NCBI GenBank assembly: GCA_964223495.1 | Contig: CAXQGL010000076.1 | Location: 20,364-84,363 of the forward strand | Length of the DNA: 64,000 nucleotides | Direction of reading: 5' to 3' | DNA from: UBA8752 sp964223495 | GTDB lineage: Bacteria > Bacteroidota > Bacteroidia > Flavobacteriales_D > Sanyastnellaceae | Shown: piece after piece, positions 50,816-58,376 of the stretch | Layout of the letters: the number at the start of each line of letters is the position of its first letter | Position numbering within the stretch: the first letter of the stretch is position 1 | The notes under the pieces: generated by a model | Told to the model about the DNA's origin: nothing | What the model saw: the letters and a program-made list of their open reading frames with translations, nothing else | The model's database searches: none | Program-made: the position numbers and the translations under genes

Positions 50816-51499
50816 ATGTCCAGCGCCTTGCGCCATATGATCCTCCTCGCGTTTGTATTCGTCACGGCGGAACACGCTTTGCTGTGGGGCCGGGGGCTCA
50901 TGCAGGACAGCCTTCAGGTGAAGGTCTTGGTGACGCCGATTGCGGACAGCGTGCTTTCGGACGTCAGCCTCAACCTTGAAATCGGGCAGATCCAGCTCCA
51001 GCCGGGGGACAGCATCGCGATGAGCATCCCACGGTCTTGGCGATTTCGGGTGTGGGGCGAATCCCCCTTGGGCCGGCTGCAGTTCGAAGCGGGCCTCCCC
51101 CAGCGGGTCGACAGCACTGAATTCACACTGCAGGTGGATTCCACGGGCACGCGGCTGTGTTGGCCGACGGACACCCTGCGCACCCCGTGGACGCCCAAGA
51201 CCAATGGCTGTTTCCCGGTTGCCTCGGCACAGTCGGTGGAGCGGATTCTGGCCGAGGTCGGTGCAATGCCTTTCGAATCCAAGCGGTTTGAAGTCCTGTC
51301 GGGATGGATGATCGACCGATGTCTCAGTACGGCACAGATTGAGCGGCTGGCGTCGGCCTTTGACGACGAAGCCCGGCGGCTCAAGCTCATCCAACGCGCT
51401 TCGTGCAGCACACCATCGCGCATGGCCCGGTTGGAAATGGTATTTTCCTCCTCCCATTACCGCGGCGCCTTCCTCGAATGGACCGAACAGAGACCGTGA
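50816..51499 (+). CDS. secreted protein with DUF4476-like C-terminal domain
   Basis: 227 residues. A hydrophobic N-terminus (RHMILLAFVFVTAEHALLW) acts as signal or anchor. A beta-rich middle part has no family I know. The last roughly 85 residues (MPFESKRFEVLSGWMIDRCL, STAQIERLASAFDDEARRLK, FSSSHYRGAFLEWTE) follow the DUF4476 pattern: a Cys, a Q-V/I-xxL helix, an F-x-x-E-x-x-R-L helix and a terminal W. DUF4476 has no known function. The nearby TATTTTTG box gives the start. Confidence 0.7.
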   Translation: MSSALRHMILLAFVFVTAEHALLWGRGLMQDSLQVKVLVTPIADSVLSDVSLNLEIGQIQLQPGDSIAMSIPRSWRFRVWGESPLGRLQFEAGLPQRVDSTEFTLQVDSTGTRLCWPTDTLRTPWTPKTNGCFPVASAQSVERILAEVGAMPFESKRFEVLSGWMIDRCLSTAQIERLASAFDDEARRLKLIQRASCSTPSRMARLEMVFSSSHYRGAFLEWTEQRP

Positions 51500-51592
51500 A
51501 GCGTACCGCTGATACCCTGTGGGAAACTCCTTGAACCTCCGCGATGAACGCCCGGCAGGTTCGAATTGTTTTGAAGTCAATACCGCTCCCCG

Positions 51593-52675
51593 ATGAACAC
51601 CACCACTCAAGCCATCCACAACTTCTCAGCCGGCCCCTGCATCCTGCCACCCTCGGTGTTGCAGCAGGCCTCGGATGCCGTCCGCGACCTCGACGGAAAT
51701 GGCCTCAGCCTCATCGAGATGTCGCACCGCAGCAAGCCATTCGTGGCCATCATGGAGGAGGCACGGCAGCTCGTGCGCACGGAAATGAACCTGCCCGACC
51801 ACTATGAAGTGCTCTTCCTGCAGGGTGGCGCCAGTCTCGGCTTCCTCACGGCTGCCATGAACTTTCTGCCGGAAGGCGGCAGCATGGATTATGCCGTGAC
51901 CGGTACGTGGGCCAAAAAAGCTTGGAAGGAAGCCAAGCGCGTGGGTGCGGCATCCGCGCTCACCTCAAGTGAGGATACCGGATTTGATCGCATCCCCGAG
52001 CTTCCGTCCAACTCCTCGGCGGATTTCGTCCACATCACAACAAACAACACCATCTACGGCACGCAGTACGCCGGCGACCCGGTCTTGGATACGCCGCTCA
52101 TCGCTGACATGAGCTCCGATATCTTCTCGCGTCCGGTCGACGTCACCCGATATGCGTGCATCTATGCCGGAGCGCAGAAGAACATGGGCCCCGCGGGTAC
52201 GGTGCTGTACATCTACGATCGCAATGCCATCGGCAAGTCCGGCCGCGACATACCGAGCTACCTCGACCTCGCCGTCCATGCCGACAAGGACAGCATGTTC
52301 AACACGCCACCCGTCTTTGCGGTCTACACCAGCATGCTGACGCTGCGCTGGCTGCAGGAGCATGGCGGAGTCAACGCCGCCCGAGAGCGCAATGCCGCCA
52401 AGGCCGCCTGCATCTACTCCGAGATTGACCGCAATCCGCTGTTCAACGGATTCGCGCAACGGGATTCGCGCAGTGTGATGAACGCCACCTTCACGGCGGC
52501 GGACGACAATCTGACGGCACCGTTCCTCGAAGCCTGCGACACCGCGGGCATCAGTGGCATCAAGGGCCACCGGTCCGTTGGTGGCTTCCGGGCCTCCATG
52601 TACAACGCCCTGCCTCTCGCCAGTGTTGAAGTCCTTGTCGAAGTGATGCGCGAATTTGAACGCACCCACGGCTGA
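51593..52675 (+). CDS. serC: phosphoserine aminotransferase
   Basis: 360 residues. Class V PLP enzyme making phosphoserine from 3-phosphohydroxypyruvate. It shows HNFSAGPCILPPSVLQQASD, LSLIEMSHRSKPFVAIMEEA, VLFLQGGASLGFLTAAMNFL, ADFVHITTNNTIYGTQYAGD, IADMSSDIFSRPVDVTRYAC and YAGAQKNMGPAGTVLYIYD with the PLP Lys. Start ATG 51593. Gene order serC-serA-DUF1015 is shared with other bacteria, so the three are likely one serine-synthesis operon; the 93 nt upstream show no clear -7 box. Confidence 0.97.
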   Translation: MNTTTQAIHNFSAGPCILPPSVLQQASDAVRDLDGNGLSLIEMSHRSKPFVAIMEEARQLVRTEMNLPDHYEVLFLQGGASLGFLTAAMNFLPEGGSMDYAVTGTWAKKAWKEAKRVGAASALTSSEDTGFDRIPELPSNSSADFVHITTNNTIYGTQYAGDPVLDTPLIADMSSDIFSRPVDVTRYACIYAGAQKNMGPAGTVLYIYDRNAIGKSGRDIPSYLDLAVHADKDSMFNTPPVFAVYTSMLTLRWLQEHGGVNAARERNAAKAACIYSEIDRNPLFNGFAQRDSRSVMNATFTAADDNLTAPFLEACDTAGISGIKGHRSVGGFRASMYNALPLASVEVLVEVMREFERTHG

Positions 52676-52703
52676 ACTCCTGAATCTCCTCGAATCCGAA
52701 CGC

Positions 52704-53669
52704 ATGAAAGTCCTCGCCAACGACGGCATTTCCGATAAAGCGAAGTCCACCCTTGAATCCCAGGGCGTCACCGTCTCCACCGACCATGTCGAACAGGAGC
52801 GCCTCATCGACGTCATCAATACCGAAGGCTATGAAGGCCTGCTGGTCCGGAGTGCCACCAAGGTCCGCCAGGACCTCATCGACGCCTGCCCCGGGCTGCG
52901 CTTCATCGGTCGTGGCGGAGTCGGCATGGACAACATCGACGTCCAATACGCCCGCGACAACGGCAAGGTGGTCTTCAACACCCCCGCCGCGAGCAGCCAG
53001 AGTGTGGCCGAGCTGGTGATGGCCCACCTCTTCGCCATGGCCCGCTCTCTCCACCGCAGCTACCAGGAAATGCCCGCCAGGGGTGCCGACGACTTCAAGG
53101 TCCTGAAGAAGGCCTATGCCAAGGGCATCGAACTGCGCGGCAAGACGCTCGGCATCGTCGGATTCGGCCGGATTGGAACGGCCGTTGCGCAGTACGCACT
53201 GGGTTGCGGCATGAACGTCATCGGCGCGGACCGGGTCGGCACCTCGCGCAAGGTCACGGTGGAGGTCCCCCTGGGCGGCTCGCAATCGCAGGCCATCGAT
53301 GTGGAAATCCCGCTGATGCCGCTGGATGAGCTGATCGCCACGGCCGACGCCATCACCTTTCACGTCCCGGCGCAGGAGGATGGCTCGCCCGTGCTCGATG
53401 CGGCGGGCGTCGCCTCCATGAAGCGGGGCGCCATGATCGTGAACACCGCCCGCGGTGGCACCGTCGACGAGGTCGCAGTCCGGGAAGCCGTGGAATCCGG
53501 CCAACTGCGCGGTGCCGCCCTCGACGTCTTCGTCGGCGAGCCCAAGCCGGACCCCACCCTACTCAAGGTGGAGGGCCTCGCCCTTACCCCGCACATTGGC
53601 GCGGCCACCCTTGAAGCCCAGGACCGCATCGGCGACGAACTCGTCGAGCGCATCCTCGAAATGCGGTAA
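52704..53669 (+). CDS. serA: D-3-phosphoglycerate dehydrogenase, short form
   Basis: 321 residues with no C-terminal ACT domain, so serine feedback through ACT is not expected. Catalyses oxidation of 3-phosphoglycerate with NAD+. Motifs: LRFIGRGGVGMDNIDVQYAR, NTPAASSQSVAELVMAHLFA, KTLGIVGFGRIGTAVAQYAL (Rossmann), NTARGGTVDEVAVREAVESG (Arg) and LTPHIGAATLEAQDR (catalytic His). Start ATG 52704, 28 nt after the serC stop. The second enzyme of the serC-serA-DUF1015 group. Confidence 0.94.
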   Translation: MKVLANDGISDKAKSTLESQGVTVSTDHVEQERLIDVINTEGYEGLLVRSATKVRQDLIDACPGLRFIGRGGVGMDNIDVQYARDNGKVVFNTPAASSQSVAELVMAHLFAMARSLHRSYQEMPARGADDFKVLKKAYAKGIELRGKTLGIVGFGRIGTAVAQYALGCGMNVIGADRVGTSRKVTVEVPLGGSQSQAIDVEIPLMPLDELIATADAITFHVPAQEDGSPVLDAAGVASMKRGAMIVNTARGGTVDEVAVREAVESGQLRGAALDVFVGEPKPDPTLLKVEGLALTPHIGAATLEAQDRIGDELVERILEMR

Positions 53670-53708
53670 ATCGCGCGGAGGCCGGTACCTTACGGGGCGC
53701 TCGATTCA

Positions 53709-54917
53709 ATGACAATGAAGCCAGCCCCGTTGCTCCAGCCCTTCGCCGGTGTGTTGCCCCCGCCCGACAAAGCGCACCTTGTGGCCACGCGGAGCTACCT
53801 GACCTACAGCGACTACGAGCTCCAGGACAAGCTGTCCCGCAACCCCTTCAGCTATCTCCATGTGATCCACCCCGAGGGAGACGCCCGGGGAGCTGGCATG
53901 CGGCCCATCCGGGCGGCCTATCAGACCTTCCTCGACCGGGGTTGGCTCGCATTGGACGGAGAGCCCGCTTATTACGTATTGAGGCAAACCGGGCCGCTGG
54001 GAACGTGCACGGGTGTGGTGGGCCTTGTGTCCACCGCGGCTGCGGCGGCCGGGCATGTCAAGGTGCATGAATCCACGCTCTCCGACCGGGAGGAGCTCTT
54101 TGCCTCGTACTTGGCCGATGTGGGGCTCAATGCGGAGCCGACCCTGCTCGCCCATTCCCCCGATGCGGTAGTGACGGGCGCCGTGGCCACTGTGGTTGGC
54201 CGGGCATACGATTACGACTTCACCACGGCCGATGGTGTGCGGCACACGCTCTGGAGGGCCCATGGCACAGACCGCGATGCCCTGGCCACCGCATTCGGCG
54301 GCGTCGAATCCGTGTACATCGCGGACGGCCATCACCGCGTGGCCAGCAGCATCCGGATGGCCGAAACCCACCCCGGACATGCCGACGCCCATGCCTTCAT
54401 GGCCTTGGTCGTGCCCGGTGACCAGCTCATCTTCCGGGGATACCACCGCATGTTGAAGGAGCTCACGGCTTACCCTGACCTCGCGGACCGTTTGACCCGC
54501 ATGCGTGCCTTGGAGGGCGTCAATTGGCATTCGTCCGCCGATGCGTTGACGCCTGCAGGTGGCCGGATTGTCCTTCGGGGGGCAGATGAAGGGGTGCTCG
54601 ACATCCATGCTGCCTTGGAAGCCAGTGGGCGGACGGCGGCGGAGTGGTTGCAGGAAGAGGTGCTCCAGCCCATTTTCGACATCGACGAACCGCGCACGGA
54701 CAGGAGGGTGGGCTACCTCGCAGGCGACCTTGAAGCGGATGCCTTGAGCATGGTCACATCGGGGACTGACCGCTTGGCATTCATCATGCCACCGATGACC
54801 TTCGAAGGGCTCAAAGCCGTGGCGGACGACGGACGCCACCTGCCACCCAAGAGTACCTGGATTGCGCCCAAACTGCGCAGTGGACTCACCCTCTTTGATT
54901 TCGGCCCGGCATCCTGA
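53709..54917 (+). CDS. DUF1015 protein in the serine operon
   Basis: 402 residues. DUF1015 family: PFAGVLPPPDKAHLVATRSY near the N-terminus, NPFSYLHVIHP, FLDRGWLALDGEPAYYVLRQ, then the strongly conserved YIADGHHRVASSIRMAE near 200 and a C-terminal MPPMTFEGLKAVADDGRHLP with PPKSTW and KLRSGL. No function is proven that I know of. The ADGHHR motif is reminiscent of ParB/sulfiredoxin-fold free-serine kinases, and the position after serC-serA fits a role with serine or phosphoserine; this is inference. ATG 53709 (53715 is also possible). Confidence 0.88.
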   Translation: MTMKPAPLLQPFAGVLPPPDKAHLVATRSYLTYSDYELQDKLSRNPFSYLHVIHPEGDARGAGMRPIRAAYQTFLDRGWLALDGEPAYYVLRQTGPLGTCTGVVGLVSTAAAAAGHVKVHESTLSDREELFASYLADVGLNAEPTLLAHSPDAVVTGAVATVVGRAYDYDFTTADGVRHTLWRAHGTDRDALATAFGGVESVYIADGHHRVASSIRMAETHPGHADAHAFMALVVPGDQLIFRGYHRMLKELTAYPDLADRLTRMRALEGVNWHSSADALTPAGGRIVLRGADEGVLDIHAALEASGRTAAEWLQEEVLQPIFDIDEPRTDRRVGYLAGDLEADALSMVTSGTDRLAFIMPPMTFEGLKAVADDGRHLPPKSTWIAPKLRSGLTLFDFGPAS

Positions 54918-54927
54918 CCTTTGCCCC

Positions 54928-55614
54928 ATGGTGGCGACAGACATTGCCCGGAATTGGCAGGATGTACGAGAGGCGGTACCGTCCTCGGTGGAAGTCATCG
55001 CGGTGAGCAAGACCAAGCCGGTCGAAGCTGTTGAGGCCGCTTATGCGGCCGGCGCCCGGAGCTTCGGTGAGAACCGTGTTCAAGAGCTGGTGGGCAAACA
55101 CGAGGCGTTGACCGATCCGGCAAGCGGGCGTTCATCGGAGTTCGGTGAATTGGCGTGGCACCAGATCGGCACGCTGCAGAAGAACAAAGTCAAGTACATC
55201 GTGCCCTTCGTCGGCCTCATCCACGCGGTAGACCACGAGGGCTTGCTTGCGGAGATCGACAAACGGGCGGTGTCATGTGAACGTAAGGTGCCCGTGTTGC
55301 TGCAACTGCACATCGCACAGGAATCCAGCAAATTCGGCCTCTCCGAAGCGGAACTGGAGGCCATGTTGGACCCGTTGGACGGAGGCACCTGGATGAATGT
55401 GGAAGTCAAGGGACTCATGGGCATGGCCACGTTCACTTCGGATGAACGGCAGGTGGCCCGGGAATTCGCAAGCTTGCGTGGGCAGTTCGAACGTTTCGGG
55501 CCGGAGCGGGGTTGGGATACCCTGTCCATGGGAATGAGCGGAGATTGGCGCATTGCCGTCGAGGAGGGCAGCACCATGGTGCGCATCGGCAGCGCGATAT
55601 TCGGAAGGCGATGA
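54928..55614 (+). CDS. YggS/PLPBP-family pyridoxal-phosphate homeostasis protein
   Basis: 228 residues. Single-domain PLP barrel: VEVIAVSKTKPVEAVEAAYA (PLP Lys), GARSFGENRVQELVGK, LAWHQIGTLQKNKVKYIV, HAVDHEGLLAEIDKRA, VLLQLHIAQESSKFGLSEAE, VKGLMGMATFTSDERQVARE, DTLSMGMSGDWRIAVEEGST and VRIGSAIFGRR. The family buffers cellular PLP and affects amino acid balance. The start at ATG 54928 follows GACCTTTG, a near-match -7 box, by 4 nt. Overlaps the next gene by 4 nt. Confidence 0.94.
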   Translation: MVATDIARNWQDVREAVPSSVEVIAVSKTKPVEAVEAAYAAGARSFGENRVQELVGKHEALTDPASGRSSEFGELAWHQIGTLQKNKVKYIVPFVGLIHAVDHEGLLAEIDKRAVSCERKVPVLLQLHIAQESSKFGLSEAELEAMLDPLDGGTWMNVEVKGLMGMATFTSDERQVAREFASLRGQFERFGPERGWDTLSMGMSGDWRIAVEEGSTMVRIGSAIFGRR

Positions 55615-55880
55615 GGCCGGAGGAAGACCACCTGCAGCGCGCAGCCTATGAACCGTGGTTCAAGGCCTGGCTTGTCCTGGTTCCGATGGTCGCATGGGGC
55701 AGCTGGTTCATCGTGCGCAATGCACGCATGAGGCTGGCCCAGTTGCGGGCGGACAGCTTGGACGTACCCGAGCCGGAGGGCGTATGGGGTTATGCGGTCG
55801 CATGCGCATTGGCGTTCACCGTGCTCATGGCCGTCATCGCGCGCCTCTGGGTGCGTTCCGCGGGACGGATGCAGGACTGA
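55611..55880 (+). CDS. small membrane protein, 89 aa
   Basis: Two hydrophobic segments (AWLVLVPMVAWGSWFIV and WGYAVACALAFTVLMAVIA) separated by a short charged loop (NARMRLAQLRADSLDVPEPE). No family recognised. ATG 55611 overlaps the upstream stop (ATGA). It converges on the FAD oxidase gene, whose stop is one base after its own. Coupled position suggests it is real; function unknown. Confidence 0.6.
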   Translation: MRPEEDHLQRAAYEPWFKAWLVLVPMVAWGSWFIVRNARMRLAQLRADSLDVPEPEGVWGYAVACALAFTVLMAVIARLWVRSAGRMQD

Positions 55881-55881
55881 G

Positions 55882-56997
55882 TCACACCGCCACGCGGATC
55901 AATTCGCCTCTCAGAGCCGGGCGATCCAAGGCAAATCTTGCGATGTCCACTTCCGTCTGGAGCCCCAGTGCGAGCTGGGCCAACAACCGCCCCACCAAAG
56001 GTGAGAATTTGAATCCGTGGCCGCTGAATCCCGCGCCGACAACGAGCCCGTCATCGGTCCGGTCGAGAATGAAATCCCGGTCGGCTGTGCCGCTGTAGAA
56101 ACAGACGTAACGCCGCACCACTTCAGCATCGGCAAGTTCAGGGAGATGCGACCCGAGGAATTGGCGGGCAGCGCGCTCGAATTCCGGCGTCACCTTGCGG
56201 TCGTCACCATCGGGGTGGCCCTCGGGGCCTGGATGGTGGTTGGCCACTTTTATGCGGCCATCGCGGGCGGTCGGGATGGCATAGAAGCCGCTCTCCATGT
56301 GGCTGAACACAGGCAGACGGTCAAGGCGGTCACCCAAGGCCGAAGCATCGAAATAGACCAGCTCCTGGCGGGTCACCTCCATGGGCGCATCGATGAAGCG
56401 TCGGGTCCAGGCACCGGCGGTCAGTACGACCGAATCAAAGCGCAACCTTCCCTCTGCATCCTCGACGGAATGAGCGTCCACCTCCATGGCCTCGCCCCTG
56501 AAATGGACCCCCTTGGATTTGAGCCACACATGGAGGGCATCGAGGATGATGTGCGGCTCGAGCACGCCGCCGAGCCTATCCACCGTGGCTGCGCCCGCCT
56601 TGAAGCCGGGCCACTCCTGTGACACCATGCCGGCGGCCAGGCGATCGGCCGGCAGCCCCATCTGCCGCAACGTCTGCCAGCTTTCAAAGGCGTGGCGGTC
56701 CCCCGGCTCCTCCAACAGCAGTTTTCCAGCGCCGTGGAGCAACCGACGGCCCAGCTTCTGCTCCCACTCCTTCCAAAGCCGGAAGCTCAGGACGGCATTG
56801 GAGATGAGGGGTCTGTCCGCACCATAGTGCACCCGGAAACTTCTTCCGGTATCCACCGACGCACCAGGGCCGGAGCCCATGGGGTTCGGATCATTGAGGG
56901 TGACTTCGGTCCCAAGGTCAACAAGGTGGGCCGCCGTCATGGCGCCCATGATGCCGCCGCCCACAACGGCAACATGGGCTTGGCGGATGGCACGCAA
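55882..56997 (-). CDS. FAD-dependent amine oxidase of the sarcosine oxidase / N-methyltryptophan oxidase family
   Basis: 371 residues. Rossmann start HVAVVGGGIMGAMTAAHLVD, then GASVDTGRSFRVHYGADRPL, VVLTAGAWTRRF and the C-terminal VGAGFSGHGFKFSPLVGRLL. RRYVCFYSGTADRDFILDR holds the Cys that carries covalent FAD in monomeric sarcosine oxidase. It would oxidise a secondary amine or amino acid to an imine with H2O2 formation; substrate unknown. There is no ATG in the right place: TTG 56997 is the best start, 26 nt after the ATP-grasp stop. Together they form the two-gene unit behind the poly-Cys leader. Confidence 0.85.
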   Translation of the reverse strand: MRAIRQAHVAVVGGGIMGAMTAAHLVDLGTEVTLNDPNPMGSGPGASVDTGRSFRVHYGADRPLISNAVLSFRLWKEWEQKLGRRLLHGAGKLLLEEPGDRHAFESWQTLRQMGLPADRLAAGMVSQEWPGFKAGAATVDRLGGVLEPHIILDALHVWLKSKGVHFRGEAMEVDAHSVEDAEGRLRFDSVVLTAGAWTRRFIDAPMEVTRQELVYFDASALGDRLDRLPVFSHMESGFYAIPTARDGRIKVANHHPGPEGHPDGDDRKVTPEFERAARQFLGSHLPELADAEVVRRYVCFYSGTADRDFILDRTDDGLVVGAGFSGHGFKFSPLVGRLLAQLALGLQTEVDIARFALDRPALRGELIRVAV

Positions 56998-57023
56998 ATG
57001 GGCCGCCGTGCCGACAACGCCCG

Positions 57024-58055
57024 TCAGGACGCAAGGCGTTGTGCCCGGGCTTGCACCCGAACGGTTTGCAATTCACGGCCGAGGAATTCAGCAATCGATC
57101 CCATGCCCGTCTTCTTCACGGCTGCCCGCTGCTCAGCGGCGGCATTGTAGTTCGTATTGATGTTGACATCGTAGAACTTCAACCGGCCGTCCGCATCGGG
57201 TGCCGCCTCCATGGCCGCCACCTCCATGCCGGACTCCCTGAGAAAGGCCAGACACCGCTGCAGATCCTCGGTCCGATGGTCCTCCAGGACCTCGAACTTG
57301 GCCCGACCATCTGCGGGACAATACGTGTTGCCCACCTGGCATCCATCCGCGGGGCACAACTCGAACCCGCCACCTGCATCGATGCTGACCGTATAGACGT
57401 GCTGGCCACCGACGAATTCCAAGCGAAGCACACGTCCATCCGCAGGGCGGACATACTCCTGAAGGATGACCGTACCGTCGAGCGTGTAGTCATCGAATGT
57501 GGCGATGATCCGCTCGAGGTCCGCATTGTCCCGAATCAGACTCACGCCAGTTCCCTTGCCGCCCCTGTTGGGTTTGAGTATGAATGGGCCGTCCCAACGG
57601 GCGGCTGCCTCACGCAGCGCCTGAACACCGGTGGCCGCCATGCTCCGGGGGACGGACAGTCCATGCTTCTTCAAGGCGATGGCCTGTTCGACCTTGCTCA
57701 CTTCCAGACCGGTGGCCACCCGGTTGTTGATGACGCGACGCCCATGGGCCTCCAGCCAAGCCATCAGGCCACGGGTGGCCTCCCACGCATGCCGATGGTC
57801 GCGTGTGTGCGAGCTGGCGCTCATGCGGTTGTAGAAGACACCTTCCGGCGGCGCGGCGTCAAGATCAATGGCCAGGTGATCCACGAACCACTCCTTGAAG
57901 GGCAATCCACGCGATTGGAGTTCCGCACGCAAGGGTTCTACCCAAGCATCGTTCTCGTGGATGATGTGGATCTCAGGGGAAGTCCCCTTTCCTTGGTCAC
58001 CCATTTGGGAAGTGAGCAGGGATGGGGGAATGACGGGGAGGATTGAAGTACTCAT
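57024..58055 (-). CDS. ATP-grasp ligase (RimK-like), unknown substrate
   Basis: 343 residues. ATP-grasp fold: LKPNRGGKGTGVSLIRDN (phosphate-binding loop), TVILQEYVRPADGRVLRLEF (ATP-binding Arg and Glu), FVGGQHVYTVSI and KFYDVNINTNYNAAAEQRAA, in which the D-N-N set binds Mg. Such enzymes join a carboxylate to an amine or thiol using ATP. An insert near 225-250 repeats CPADG twice and has three Cys. The start could be ATG 58055 or the in-frame ATG 58004; 58055 follows an A-rich leader. It lies about 135 nt downstream of the attenuator terminator, so cysteine control is expected. Pathway unknown. Confidence 0.8.
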   Translation of the reverse strand: MSTSILPVIPPSLLTSQMGDQGKGTSPEIHIIHENDAWVEPLRAELQSRGLPFKEWFVDHLAIDLDAAPPEGVFYNRMSASSHTRDHRHAWEATRGLMAWLEAHGRRVINNRVATGLEVSKVEQAIALKKHGLSVPRSMAATGVQALREAAARWDGPFILKPNRGGKGTGVSLIRDNADLERIIATFDDYTLDGTVILQEYVRPADGRVLRLEFVGGQHVYTVSIDAGGGFELCPADGCQVGNTYCPADGRAKFEVLEDHRTEDLQRCLAFLRESGMEVAAMEAAPDADGRLKFYDVNINTNYNAAAEQRAAVKKTGMGSIAEFLGRELQTVRVQARAQRLAS

Positions 58056-58189
58056 GATGGCAGCTGTTTGTTGGTTGATTGAGTTTCACACTGCAGGATC
58101 CGGATTGCGATGACGTTTGTTTTCCGCAGGGGTGATATGTGTTGTTCCGGTTTGGGGTCAAGGGATGTTCGAAGCGGGATTCGGGCATG

Positions 58190-58215
58190 AAAAAGCCCGG
58201 CTTTCAAGGCCGGGC
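58190..58215 (-). terminator. intrinsic terminator of the poly-Cys leader (attenuator terminator)
   Basis: Minus-strand transcript: stem GCCCGGC/GCCGGGC with a 7-nt loop, followed directly by UUUUU. It sits 31 nt after the leader stop codon and about 135 nt before the ATP-grasp start. It may also stop transcripts from priA, whose stop is about 160 nt upstream. Confidence 0.8.
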
Positions 58216-58246
58216 GGTTGAGTCAAGGAGAAGGGAATGGAGGGAA

Positions 58247-58327
58247 TCAGGATTCCCCCGCGCATGACGGCAACCTGCCCGGCGGGGCCGGACAACAACA
58301 GCAACAGCAAAGTGCAATGCGCATCAT
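58247..58327 (-). CDS. poly-cysteine leader peptide, 26 aa
   Basis: Too short for normal gene finding. Translation: MMRIALCCCCCC followed by PAPPGRLPSCAGES and TGA. Six consecutive Cys codons (58292-58309) and a seventh Cys later give 7 Cys in 26 residues. Six consecutive Cys codons are hard to explain by chance and are the mark of a leader peptide that senses charged tRNA-Cys. Two ATGs (58327, 58324) are possible. A TATCTTTA box (58335-58342) ends 7 nt upstream, so translation would start at or near the 5' end. Poly-cysteine leaderless ORFs that act as cysteine attenuators are known in mycobacteria; the role here is inference. Confidence 0.75.
   Translation of the reverse strand: MMRIALCCCCCCPAPPGRLPSCAGES
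58277..58291 (-). promoter_or_regulatory. candidate antiterminator and protector segments of the attenuator
   Basis: On the minus-strand RNA, CCGGC (58291-58287) can pair with GCCGG (58283-58279) as a small hairpin with a 3-nt loop. GCCGGGC (58283-58277) is identical to the terminator's 3' arm, so it can pair with the terminator's 5' arm (58215-58209) instead. The segment starts right after the last Cys codon. Confidence 0.6.
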
Positions 58328-58334
58328 GATGACT

Positions 58335-58342
58335 TAAAGATA
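58335..58342 (-). promoter_or_regulatory. -7-like box of the leader promoter
   Basis: TATCTTTA on the minus strand (TAnnTTTG with the last base changed), 7 nt before ATG 58327, inside an AT-rich stretch that also holds a TATAAT (58357-58362, minus). Confidence 0.45.
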
Positions 58343-58376
58343 GTCATCAAATTGATATTATACTAATTCCGTGTGA

